This document shows, in pieces, positions 23,820-35,370 of a stretch of DNA of 64,000 bases. Position 1 is the first letter of the stretch; the number at the start of each line of letters is the position of its first letter. The notes beneath the pieces were generated by a model. The model did not search any database. It was not told the origin of the DNA and saw only the letters and a list, made by a program, of their open reading frames with translations. The position numbers were made by a program, and so were the translations under genes. This DNA comes from Cherax quadricarinatus (lineage: Eukaryota > Arthropoda > Malacostraca > Decapoda > Parastacidae), in assembly GCF_038502225.1 (NCBI RefSeq), contig NW_027195394.1:7501-71500 (forward strand). The letters run 5' to 3'.

Positions 23820-23873
23820 TTAGGAGCGCTATTTGCGAAGTGGACGTATATACGTTTGGACTGTTTGGGGTTA
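23820..23873. repeat. GGGTTAA-ended repeat block (third copy)
   Basis: ggagcgctatttgcgaag then gtatatacgtttggac and tttggggttaa; shares order and wording with the ends at 6604-6653 and 18881-18942. Confidence 0.5.
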
Positions 23874-26800
23874 AACTTCTTTTACCATGGACCAGTATTA
23901 GCCCAGTGCATCAGTCTCCCCACACTTCTAGATTTTCTGATCATAAGGAAAATAAGTTTCATCACATGCACATAAGAATAACTCACAGCAGTGATGAAGC
24001 CTACCTTCTCTTTATAATGTTTATATCCTTTCCTTAATTAGGATAAATGAATTAAACACTGCTTGCCCTGTGCTTTTGAATACTATAGTCAATTCCATAC
24101 AAACATATAGGTGAGCACATTTGTCTTACTGGATAACTGCTTACAACCAATTATCACTTATATGGTGATATTAAATGGCACTATTTATCTAAAAAGGTGC
24201 TCCAGTATTTAAAATTATCGTTACCATCATTATTTCCTTTTTAAAGTAATTATTCGAACATCGTTACTTGTTTAATGAGCTTTTGCCTTAAGATATAAAT
24301 ATAACATAACACAAATGCTCAGTAAACAAACACGGAGGCGGTACCCACTTAATGAAGGGATTTGGGCAAGAAACGGTACTTCCGACATTACTAGTAAGTA
24401 GATGTTCATAGACTTAAAATAAATAAATTAACCAATAATTATAAAATCATAATATTATGTATAAATTACTCTGGAAATAATTATTACTGCATTTTATGTA
24501 GGCTGCTTGTATGCAGCAGTTGTTGATTTGCATTCTAAAATGCTGTTTATGGAGAACTTGAACATCTATAAACAATAGGTTCATCAGCTATTTTTTTTTT
24601 TTTTTAAGGAAATTTAGTTCAACAGTTCATGCAAACATTAGTGTATGACCAAAATAGAGAAAAATATAATGATGTCAACATCTCTCCTACATGTTCATAA
24701 TTTAAAAACTTCTGGGATCTTGACTAAGTGCCACAAAACAAACGTTGACAAAACCCACTATACCTACACCAAAGGACTGCATACGTGATACCATGGACTG
24801 CATGGGAAAAATAATGAGAAAGAAAAATGTGAAACCAGTGTGTGAGGAGAGGAGAAAGTTGGATGAGTGCTATGGTTGGGACTACCACAACTGACAGTTT
24901 CTCACTCCCACTAAACTATATCCACCCCTCGACATTCATCATGAAAAGCAGGATACAGTCAGAAATCTGGGATTACACCTCCTTGTTGCAAGTTGATCGA
25001 CTCGCCATCATGCAAATTCAAACAATACAGCCTCCTCCTCACTTAGCAACATACCATTTACTGACGACTAGGACTTATGACGGAAGCATTCTGACAGGTC
25101 TGCATACTAAATAATGTATACTGTACTGAGCTGATTTCACTCCTGGTTCTGTTTATTACAGTATACACTACGCTGCTGTACCGTATTGACGCTATACTGA
25201 AGATGGTTATAAATGGTGCAAGGTGACGTGGAAACAATATCAAAGATGGTTGACACAAACCAGCCACTACTATTATAGTATGCTCCTCACTTAGCAGCGA
25301 ATTCGTTTGTGATGTAGGATCTTAGGAAAATAGCTCTGTTAAGTAAGGAAAGGCATTTCACAACATACCTCACACAAAAAATGTTAGTGATTTTTTCCTC
25401 CTTCCTCCCAGTCTCTGATTTTTATTTGTCTTAATCTCAGTAGCACCTATTACAATTACTACATTTTGAGAAATTCTTTTTGTTTCAAATGCCAGCCATA
25501 TCACAGGACACAGTGGCTAAAGAACAATGAAAGTGGCTAAATCGTTTAATTTAGTAGTGTATACAGAAAGGGGTTACTAGCCTTGACCATATAGCTTACA
25601 GAAGGAAGAATTCTGTTCCATTTCCCCATGAAGAGGAAATAAGCTTAAAGCAAGAACTAGTAAACGAGGACCAGAGGGGCGATGTATACAAATATGCTTG
25701 GTTACATGCTGTGTAAGTGAAACGACCTCAGTGACAGACAGGATAGCTAGTGATGTACCTGAAATCTTGCATGGTTTGCTGCAGACAGAAAAAAGACGCA
25801 GAAATCCTACCATCATATGAATAATTGGGTTTTCCATTTTACACTCCCCTTGGCAAGGGCGGTAGTCCCTCCCTGGAGTAGTTTGCACAATGACTGCAAC
25901 CTACTACCCGTGGATTTGAGAAGAAAGTATTTGCAGAAATTTCTAGCAGTGTGGACTACACATCTACTTTCAATCATGTCAGTGCATATATACTCTCCAC
26001 CCTTCCCCAACAGTCAAGATGCAGATAAGCCTGACATCAGGCGAGTATTTTTGTTTTCGACTCAAAACTGTAAGTGGAATATGGATAGTAATAAAGCTTG
26101 AATAATGGGCCTTATGGTTCGAAATTAGTATGAATGAACCATGGATGCCAGGTAGCTTCATGGGATAAATTAAATGGCTGGAGCAGGCAGCATGACTCAA
26201 CTTCTGCAGAACACGCCTAGATGAGTTCATCTAAAGGCACCTCTGGTGTTTGCACTGTAAACACATTGTTTGGAGTATTGAATGAGAAGATTGGATAATG
26301 TTGAAGTTTGAAGAGAAAGAAGTGAAGAAAAGAACTTTGTATTTCAACCACACAGACACCAGTAACTCCCCCTCCTCACACCCTCAACATCTTATCCTCA
26401 AATTTTACTGCATCAGAGATACACATGACTCTTAAATATATTATATGGTCATTGGTGTATGTGTGAGTTCTTATTTGCTGGGACAACTTGGCGTTAATAA
26501 TGTGGGCATGTTAAGTGGAGAAATGCGTTTATGAATAGCATTCTGAATAATTTTTACTCTGTAATCATTGTTGCCCAACTACATGTAAACCACACAACAG
26601 TTGGGATTCTGAATAAATTCAACATTTAGACAATCTTTATAGAGAATAGAAGGACTTTGAATTGAATTGAGAATGTTAGGGAAGATATTGGATATACTAG
26701 CGTGTAACGGACATGAAAAGTTTCTTAAAAGTAACATCTGTATTCTAACAAAATAAAAATTCTTTCAATTCCCTCTCTCATTCATAGGTTGATTGTATGT

Positions 26801-29278
26801 ATATAGTACTATACTTAAGGGATTTGATTTTACTTAGAAGTAATAACCAAATAAACCCGATCATCATGGTTTATTTCCACTGGGAATCTTTCAGGTCTTC
26901 CGGATATGCAACATACAACATTAATTAATTACAGACTGGATGTGCATTCCTAATACCTCTTATATTAAACAGAGTGAGTCAATTGGCTTCATGAAGTAGG
27001 GACTCTCTGTAGCAGAAAACATTTTCTGTCTATACACTATCATTGACAAACCAAGGACAAATACACAATCTTTTATAGTGGTTTTCACGTGAATATTTAG
27101 AACTTTAACACACATTAACATCTTTTGACTATTTATAGTTTGATAAACACAATAAACCACAGTTAAAAATGGGCGCAATTTACCAGACTAAAGCCAGAAG
27201 ATAAATTGTGAGTCATGATTAAAAACAACAAGTCACTGATTGCCATTGCACAGTGTTCATTAGAAACATAATCACGGTCAAGCATCATCTCTATAAGCAC
27301 AATCACTGTACCAACCGACACTTTTACCAGCTGATTATCAGTCTTGAGGGTTTTACTATGCCAAAGAAAATTATGTGGAAAAAGTGTCAGATCGGGACAT
27401 CACTACACTGGCACCATCGTTATTTTACATGCAAAATCATTAGAACACATTAAAGTAAAACTATGAGACACATAGGATCATAACTGAATTTTGGAAGAAC
27501 ATCATCCACCTGGACACTGCTTGAAGCCATTCTTGCTATTGGTAGCCAACTAAAATGACGTGGATAGTATTGTGAGCATCAATACTTTTGTTATCTAAGA
27601 ATAAAAAAAACACACATTAAAAAATACTGAAATTTTTAAAACTAAATTAAATTATCTTACATTGTGTAGCAACTAACTTAATTCATGCTGTCAGATGAAA
27701 ACACTATGCCAAATATACAGTTATAAAACTTATATTACTGTAATGAGTATATCTACAGTTGATTACATGTGCTTTAATAACCTAGCTGTCAATGTGTTTC
27801 CTACTTTGTGTATCACTTAGGGACTGTTCGACAATGTGGTTCAAATAATCAAATTCAATTTACCAGAATATACCAGATCTAGAATACCTAGGGACAGTTG
27901 TTAAACTCATAAGATACAAAGCTTTACATCATGTATAGTAAATGATTAGTACTACGACTAGTAGTTCTAGTTTAAATCTGCTCTGAAATGCTGGCATGCA
28001 TCATTATGGGCATTTCATTTCAATTATAATCTAGTTGTTTTGTAAACTGTCTTATGGTTATTTTTATTATTAATTTTGGAGTTTTGTGTCTGTTGATGTT
28101 GTATTACAGAAGTGAAGAGATGCAATAAAGTCTAGTTATTCTGTGTAGATGTAGCTATGTGAATGTACACTTAAACAAAAATAAGGAGACAAAATAAAAT
28201 TTAAATAAAATAACAGGACATTTTAATGACCATATATGTGGCAGACAAACACCAGACCACTTATGGATTTATACAGTAACACATTAAAGAAAACATCAAA
28301 CTCCTTAATACATAAATTAATCATTTCCATAAAAGTTAAGGATAATCTTTCATTTATGGGATATAAAATGCGTGTTGCCAATACACAGTGGGACAGTTTT
28401 GGCGGTTATCTGAATATGGGCATTTGGTGGCAACAAGCTCACTTGTTGACGAAACAGAAGTTTGTGTGGCTCTCATAAATGCCTCCTCACAAATCCCCTG
28501 TAAATCATATGTATCATGCCGTCCGCCCACCGGGTTCTTTGTCAGTCGGCTTTGTCGCGTGCCCGAGTGAGCATTCATCGAGAAACATTTTGCAATTTTT
28601 GTGCTTGTTTATTTATTGATTGTTGACATGAAATAAGCCACCGAGCCCAAGAAAGTTCTAGCACCAGCCTTTTAGTAAGGAGCTGAAGAAAGGAAGAATA
28701 TGCCTTCTTCAGTGATTCTATGGTGTCCCAATAAGGAAGCTAAAAACGCCAGCCAGCTAAAGGGTTCTTGTAGCATTAATTTAACCCAGCAAATAAGTTA
28801 AGCAATTAGCGATAGAAAAGGACAAAACTAACTCCTCAGTATTTATTTGGAAGTATATGAACCTGACACACTTTACCTATTATCTTCCACCAGGCACCTA
28901 GACCAATACCAGCATCTCCTCCAAGGTAGGTGTTAAATGGCCTTTCTGTTAGAACAAATTAAAAGTGTAAATATTTTTGTTTATATATTATGTACATTGT
29001 TTCAGTGTGGATAGTGGTGATGGCGGGCTCTGCTGCTGCCACCACCACCATGTGTACGACTTATGCTGTCAGTGGCCCTGATAAACCCAGCAACACACCA
29101 CCACCGCACTTTGCCCACCACTCCTCACATGTATGCAATGGCACTCTTTATTCATTCCAGAGTATCTATCACGTTTCTATGTTGTGGGTGTTGTTTATTA
29201 TGTCATGAATGAATGGGATGTGATAGATAAATAAGCCATAGAGAGGTTGATAATAGCATGAGTTCGACTATTTAAGTA
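23874..29278. other. No gene or element recognised
   Basis: Low-complexity, AT-rich DNA with short ORFs only. I looked for conserved exon-like open frames with flanking AG/GT and found none I could support. Confidence 0.5.
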
Positions 29279-29499
29279 CAGTGGCCCCCAACCATACAAG
29301 CGCATTGCGTTACGTTGAATGGAACCATCTTTGGTATTTGACACCAAAAATTTGCTGCCTCATGTTAAAGCTTCGCCTTACATGATTAAATCGGGGCGCA
29401 TCCCGTTTAGCCTCGGACTGCCCGTGGGTGCGTTCATTTTACAAGCCGGACCAATGCGATCGTAATAGCATACGTGCCGGTACATTTCCCATATTATCA

Positions 29500-30757
29500 G
29501 TGATGTTTTAGTGCTTGCTTGACTGCAAAATAAATCACCATGGGCTAGGACTTCAATTGCCAGAAAGCCCACGAGGAGACTCTGTGTATGTAGTAAAAAG
29601 TGAAAAGTACTATGGAAATGAAGAAAAGTTAGATTACTAATCTGAAAGTAGGTGCATGTCTCAGAGCTAGCCGGGTTGTATACTGACCCAATCAACTATC
29701 GCTACTATCTTGGACACTCAGACCAACCCAATCGAGGCTGTTCTTGCCAAAAGGTGCAAGTTTGTCTTGAGCAGAGATCCTGGGGATGATGGAAGATGTT
29801 GAGAGATTGTTGTGGTGAAAAAGCGAAAAACGAATGTAGGAATGGCATCTCAGCGATCGGAAGAAACGAGTTTCATGACAATTTAATTGAAAAATGCCTG
29901 CAATATAGTGGTGATGCGGTGAATTTAAGGCCAGCAAGGTTAGTTTGGAGAGATTTAAGAATGTAGTGGCATACATAGTGTGTGGACACGAAAGGTGATG
30001 AACCAGTTTCAGACCAAGAGCGACGAAAAATATCGAAGGAATTCAAGGAGTACATAGACGTGAAGAATTAAAACCTGAACAAGTGTTGATTGCGACAAAA
30101 CATGAAGGCCATTTTGGAAAATGCCAAGCAGGACCTACACATTGCATTTCAGGAGGAAAAACTGCTCCCAGGACATGGCCTATGAAAGACAGGACTTACA
30201 CTTTTTTGATGTGTGCTAATATGCCTGTGTCCTCAAGGCTAATTTGTGTGTGCTGTGGAGGGCAAACAGTAAGGCATGGGTCACTAGGGACTTTTCTATG
30301 ACTAGTTCACACCATGCATTTATTCCCACTGTGAAAAATTACTAATGGAAGAATTGGACCTTAAGTACCTCCTGGTATTGAACAATACTCTGAGTGGGTC
30401 CAACCAAGACAGCAGAAGTGACTTTCGTAGGAGACCTGATCTACAATAAGGTCAAGTTTTGCCTCACATTCTACTCCTCATTATCCTGCAGCCTATCGGT
30501 AACAGGTTCATTTCAAACTTCAAAACTCATTACACAAAAGCTATGTTTCAAAAGTGCTTTGAAGTGACCTCTGACCTCGGTGAAAACTAAGAGAGTTTGG
30601 GAGAAGATCACTTTGGGATATATCAGTTGTGTCTGCTATCAGTAAGAGCTTGGGAGGAGTGACTAAGAGGACCTTGAACTCTGCTTGGGATGAAACTGTG
30701 GCTGTAATGTGAAAAGATTTGATGGTTGGGGCTAGTACAGAAGCCTATGCCAGTTGT
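29500..30757 (+). pseudogene. T2 transposase, N-terminal and catalytic part (heavily decayed)
   Basis: Nucleotide-level matches to T1 in the same order: gccagcaaggttagtttggagag (T1 ~11881), the caggacctacacattgca region (T1 ~12087), ggcatgggtcac (T1 ~12266), cctcctggtattg (T1 ~12365) and gaagtgacctctgacc (T1 ~12550). Many stops and indels; no long frame survives. Confidence 0.75.
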
Positions 30758-30829
30758 TTATTCATTATTGGCTATTTGTAGTTCTTTGCAAACATTACAC
30801 TGAGATTTTGTATATTTGCCCACAATAGT

Positions 30830-32613
30830 AGGTTGCAATGCAAGAAACCTTTATTATGCCTAGGCATTATGGGCCAACTTAACATTATTAGCTTACAGAC
30901 TACTTAACACTAGATTTGTATGGTTGGACACAGTAGGACAGTAATTATTTCATAATTGAACAGTAGATTATTAATTATAAGTGGTCAGAATTTGTATAAG
31001 AAAAAGGATATATTCTTATAGTCTAAAATGTTTTTGAAAAGTAATGGTTCAATAATAGTTTCTGTCAACAGCTGGATAAAGGAGTTCAAAGTGATTGTTG
31101 GAGAGTTATGATGTGGGAGTACAGCAGGTAGTATGTGAATGTACTGAGTATTTAGCGTTTAGTCTAGTGGCACGGAAAGAGTCATAAACTGGTTTTCAGA
31201 CTGAGTTTACTATATCTTGTGATCAAATCCATATTTTAGGGCCACTTTATGTGCAATAGAGGATTTTACACACTGTGATAAGGACACGGATTATATCAAA
31301 AGAATCTATGTCTTGTGTTGGCCAGTCGTAGTGTCTATTATAAATTGGTAGGGTTTGGGTTCAAGGGATTTATATTTGCATGTGGTTGTTCTGTGTATAT
31401 AGTAGGCACATGAATAAGTAGCTGGATGTTCTTAATGGTAGCAATTCGGGCTTTTGAAAATTAATTGAGTGTGCTGGCAGGAGTAGGAATTCGTTATCAT
31501 TCTTGCATTGCTGCCGAACTGGGATTATTAGAGTTTTAGTGATTGGATGTTGTTGATCATTTACAAATTCCATATATATGAGATAATGGTATAGTGGGAT
31601 GGAATATGGTGAAGAAGGTGTTCAGAGAGAGCTGATTGTGGAACATAGTACATAGTCTCTTTGATAGTATTGCCTACAGTCTTGGGAATTTTCTTGGGAT
31701 TTGTTGTGGTTATGTGTCGAACTTAAGGCTGGGCTGTCAAGGTGGATTACCTAGGAATTTTTCAAACTCTAGTCGTTTGTGACTGATAGTCATTGCTTTG
31801 TTATGTTAATCGGATCATTTTGCAACACTATTTCCAAACTGAATAGGAAATAGTTTATAAACATTCAGGGTAGTTGTGGAGTCATCATCCGGCGTTATTA
31901 TTATTATCAGCACCGTGATTCCCACCGGAGCAGAATTGGCCGAAAAAAGAAAAACTTTACCATCATTCACTCCATCACGATCTTGCCAGAAGGGTGGCAC
32001 ACTACAGTTTGTTAATTGTTGGGAAGGTAGCTGATTCAATAGATTTGTTAAAGAGCATTGCAATAATTGGTGACAATACTTGAGAAGCTTTTTTGTACAT
32101 TAAAGCAGGCAAGCTGTTTATGTTTCCTGCCTTGTTTTTAAGGGTGTTTATTATGAGTGTAACTTCTATGGGGTTGGTTGGAGCTAGAAATAGCGTATTT
32201 GGGTAGGTACCTATGAGGTAGTCTGATGGACAGGTGTTTACGCTTGGTATTTTGTTCGCTAGATTTTTACCTATGGTGGAGAAGAAAACATTGAGTCTAT
32301 TTGCTGTTTCAGTAGGTGTGAGTAGGGGTTCATCTGATTTTGTTAGTTTGATTGTTTTGTTTTTGGATAACATTTTATTTCCAAGAATTTCAGATAGAGT
32401 TTTCCAGGTTTTTTTCATATCACCTTTGATGTTATGTAGATTATTTTCATAATACAATTTTTTAGATCTTATCAGTCTGGTAAGTGCTGACGAGTAACAT
32501 TTAGACTGTTCTCTAGTTATCTGACCCATTCTATACTGTTTTTCATATTTGTGTTTTGTGTTAATGGATTTGAGGATGCTTGGTGTTAGCCAGGGATTAT
32601 TCAGTCTCTTTGC
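30830..32613 (-). pseudogene. LINE family A, copy A4, inserted in T2
   Basis: Minus strand. The linker and first part of reverse transcriptase (32616-32002) read AKRLNNPWLTPSILKSIN, YLIGTYPNTLFLAPTNP and ASQVLSPIIAMLFNKSIES. The catalytic middle is missing and replaced by an unrelated ~135-bp piece (31870-32008). The C-terminal third (31850-31180) then follows at nucleotide level in parallel with copy A2 (56880-57060). The copy is 5'-truncated at 32613-32616, where T2 resumes. The apparent ORF start inside T2 is fortuitous. Confidence 0.75.
31870..32008. repeat. Unrelated repeat piece inside LINE copy A4
   Basis: Contains a short ATT run and the words accatcattcactccatcac and cttgccagaagggtg, not present in the other LINE A copies. 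It replaces the RT catalytic region, so an insertion plus deletion occurred here. Confidence 0.5.
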
Positions 32614-33109
32614 TGTGAAATCCATTGTGGCATTGGGGAAGTCCTTGGAGTTGGAGGTTAGTGGGGAGGATGTGGAATAGTTGGTGGAGGAGGACAATGA
32701 AGAACTAACCACTGATGAGCTGCAAGATCATCTTCAACAGCAAGAGGCCAGACCTGAGGAAACTGCTTCAGAGGAGGGGAGAGAGAAATTGAGGAAGTTG
32801 CCTACTTCAAAGATTAAGGAAATGTGTGCAAAGTGGGTTGAACTGCAAACCTTTACAGATGAAAATCACCCTGACACAGCTACTGCAAGCCATGTTGGCA
32901 ACCTGTACAATTACAATGTTATGGCCCATTTTAGGAAAGTCTTAAAGGAACAGGAGGTACAGAGCTCCATGGACAGATTTGTTGTGCGACAGAGGTCCAG
33001 TGACTCTCAAGCTGGTCCTAGTGGCATTAAAAGAAGAAGGGAAGTAACCCCAGAAAAGGACTTGCTACCTCAAGTCCTAATGGAAGGGGATTTCCCTTCT
33101 AAACAATAA
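32614..33109 (+). pseudogene. T2 transposase, C-terminal tail
   Basis: Continues T2 after the LINE. TAG 32679-32681 interrupts the frame, then 142 codons are open, with the acidic region EELTTDELQDHLQQQEARPEE and an end matching T1 (SDSQAGPSGIKRRREVTPE). A polyadenylation-like tcttcaataaagg follows at about 33152. Confidence 0.8.
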
Positions 33110-33411
33110 CTTCCATACTCTCCCCTCCTCCCATCCCATCAATCATCACCAGATCTTCAATAAAGGCAAGCGTCATGTATTCTATTCTTAGTAGAGTAGT
33201 AACTGTGCATGTCTTCTTCAGTTTGTGTGTATTAAAATTAATATTTCATGTGGTAAAAAAAAAAAAATTCATACTTTGGGGTGTCAGGAACAGATTAATT
33301 TGATTTCCATTATTTCTTATGGGTTAAATCAATTTGGCTAATGATAATTTAGGCTTACAATGAACTCTCAGGAATGGATTAATATCGTAAGGCGGGGGTC
33401 CACTGTATTTT

Positions 33412-33602
33412 GTCCTGTCTCCAAACTCTCCTCCTAACAAGAGTCTTCAATAAAGGTATGTAATAGTGATTTAAATGTTCATTTATCCATTTCATTAGTG
33501 CTTTATATTTATTTCTCATTGTTTTCTGTATGTAAAACTACAGCTATTCTTAAAAAATGTATTTTTTGTTAATATTTTTGGGAGTCTGGAACGGTTTACT
33601 TG
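33412..33602 (+). mobile_element. T1-family 3' UTR fragment
   Basis: From ctccaaactctcctcc through tcttcaataaaggtatgtaa to gtctggaacggtttacttg; corresponds to 13250-13411 of T1 and runs slightly beyond its break. It lies between the right end of T2 and an inverted T2 end. Confidence 0.75.
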
Positions 33603-33604
33603 TA

Positions 33605-34075
33605 CAGTGGACCCGCGCCTTACGATATTAATCAATTCCTGAGAGCTCATCGTAAGCCGAAATTATCGTAAGGCAAAATAATTTTCCTTATATGAAAGAA
33701 TGGAAATCAAATTAATCCATGCAAGATACCCCAAAGTATGAAAAAAAAAATTTTTACCACATGAAATATTGATTTTAATGCACACAAACTGAAGAAGACA
33801 CGCACAATTAATACTCTACTAAGAATAGAATACATGACACTTACCTTTATTGAAGATCTGGTGATGATTGATGGGATGGGAGGAGGGGAGAGTGTAGAAG
33901 TTATTGTTTAGAAGGGGAACCCCCTCCCATTAGAACTTGAGGTAGCAAGTCCTTTTCCGGGGTTACTTCCCTTCTTCTTTTAATGCCACTAGGACCAGCT
34001 TCAGAGTCACTGGACCTCTGTCACACAACAGATCTGTCCATAGAGCTCTGTACCTCCCATTCCATTAACCCTTTC
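33605..34075 (-). mobile_element. Inverted 3' end of a T2-family element
   Basis: Begins CAGTGGACCCGCGCCTTACG after TA (33603-33604). On the minus strand it repeats the T2 tail (about 32950-33405), with roughly nine of ten bases matching by eye, including the C-terminal codons, the caataaaggtaag tail and the terminal repeat. It stops at TTAA 34076, where another repeat begins; in T2 the same place reads cTTTAAg, a natural TTAA target. Confidence 0.8.
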
Positions 34076-34590
34076 AGGGTCCAGAGGCCAAATTTCAGAG
34101 TGTGCACCAGGGTCCAAGAATTTTCAAAAAAAAAAAAAAATTTATTTTTTCTTATAAAATGTTAGAGAATCTTTTTTTGAAGGTAATAAAACAAAAAGTA
34201 CAAAATTTGATAGAAAATTGACGAAATTATGCTCTCACGAATTTTGATGTGTCAGCGATATTTACGAATCGGCAATTTTGCCGACTTTGACTCCCATTTT
34301 AGGCCAATTACATTATTCCAGTCGACCAAATTCTTAGCTATTTCACTAGTATTACTTCTATTCTATCGATTGAGCACAAGAAATTGCCCAGTCAACCATT
34401 TCAACTACAAAATTGGTAATTTGGCCAATTTAACACAAAGTTCATAATATTCCAATTTCAAAACAGGGTCCAGAATAAACAATGTAGGTATTCCTGGCAC
34501 TAAATTAACATTTCCTCTGTTCATTAGTTATGTTTTGAGGTTTACAAATGAATTCCATTTTGATTTTTTATTCACATAATGAATTTTTTT
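34076..34590. mobile_element. Repeat starting TTAACCC inserted at TTAA in the inverted T2 fragment
   Basis: Starts TTAACCCTTTCAGGGTCC at a TTAA that is present in the uninterrupted T2 sequence. TTAA target plus CCC terminus is the piggyBac signature. The body is AT-rich and non-coding. The right end is not seen; the CR1-like LINE begins by 34598. Confidence 0.5.
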
Positions 34591-34850
34591 TTCAAACCAA
34601 AAATTGCATTTGTGAGGCCTCATTTAGATTATGCTGCTCAGTTTTGGTCCCCTTACTACAGGATGGATATAGACTCATTAGATAACATACAGAGAAGAAT
34701 GACTAAAATGATTTACTGTGCAAGCAATCTCCCGTATGAAGATAGACTTAAGGCCTTAAATCTCCACTCTCTGGAGAGACGTAGAATGAGGGGAGATATC
34801 ATTGAAGTGTGGATTGAGACACTTATGCAGCATATGGGAATCTTTATTCA

Positions 34851-34885
34851 GGAAACGTTTCGCCACACAGTGGCTTCATCAGTCC
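34851..34885 (-). ncRNA. Hammerhead ribozyme-like motif, P2 left arm
   Basis: Identical core on the opposite strand: CTGATGA at 34882-34876, GAAACGT at 34861-34855. Transcripts of either strand would therefore contain one sense and one antisense core. Confidence 0.5.
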
Positions 34886-35335
34886 AATACAAAGAGGAAG
34901 GCGTAAGGAGAGGAGGTGTATGAGGTAATCAGTCCTTCAGCCTGGAGTCGATGTGTTCAGTCCATCAATCTTGTAGAATGTACAGCATAGGGCCGTAGAC
35001 GTGGCTTATATACTGTAGTGAGGTGAGGTGAAGCAGGCGGAGGCGGGGTCATTGTGGTACCATCCACTAGTCGAAGTAGGTCTTCGTCCAAAGGTTGAAC
35101 AAAGAATTCTTCAACACTTGTTCAACCTTTGGACGAAGACCTACTTCGACTAGTGGATGGTACCACTATGACCCCGCCTCCGCCTGCTTCACCTCACCTC
35201 ACTACAGTATATAAGCCACGTCTACGGCCCTATGCTGTACATTCTACAAGATTGATGGACTGAACACATCGACTCCAGGCTGAGGGACTGATTACCTCAT
35301 ACTCCTCCTCTCCTTACGCCCTTCCTCTTTGTATT

Positions 35336-35370
35336 GGACTGATGAAGCCACTGTGTGGCGAAACGTTTCC
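35336..35370 (+). ncRNA. Hammerhead ribozyme-like motif, P2 right arm
   Basis: GGA, then CTGATGA (35339-35345), A, stem II GCCAC-TGT-GTGGC (35347-35359), GAA (35360-35362), ACGT, T (35367), TCC. All conserved core bases C3 U4 G5 A6 U7 G8 A9, G12 A13 A14, A15.1-U16.1 and H17 are present. GGA/TCC can start stem I. The predicted cut is after 35367. Stem III would be the self-complementary ACGU, workable only as a dimer, as described for Penelope-like element hammerheads. Deviation: one extra A before stem II. Confidence 0.5.

Larger units (their letters stand above)
29279..33405 (+). mobile_element. Tigger/pogo-type transposon T2, split by a LINE
   Basis: The left end CAGTGGCCCCCAACC is preceded by TA (29277-29278). 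The right end reads cgtaaggcgggggtccactg and is followed by TA (33406-33407). The transposase remnant runs 29500-30757, is interrupted by a minus-strand LINE A copy (about 30758-32613), and resumes at 32614 at the matching codon region: T1 has one continuous stretch (near 12748-12765) where T2 is split. T2 and T1 share the transposase but have different terminal repeats. Confidence 0.75.

Noticed and set aside
30083..30301. 72-codon ORF
   Set aside because: Out-of-frame remnant of the T2 transposase.
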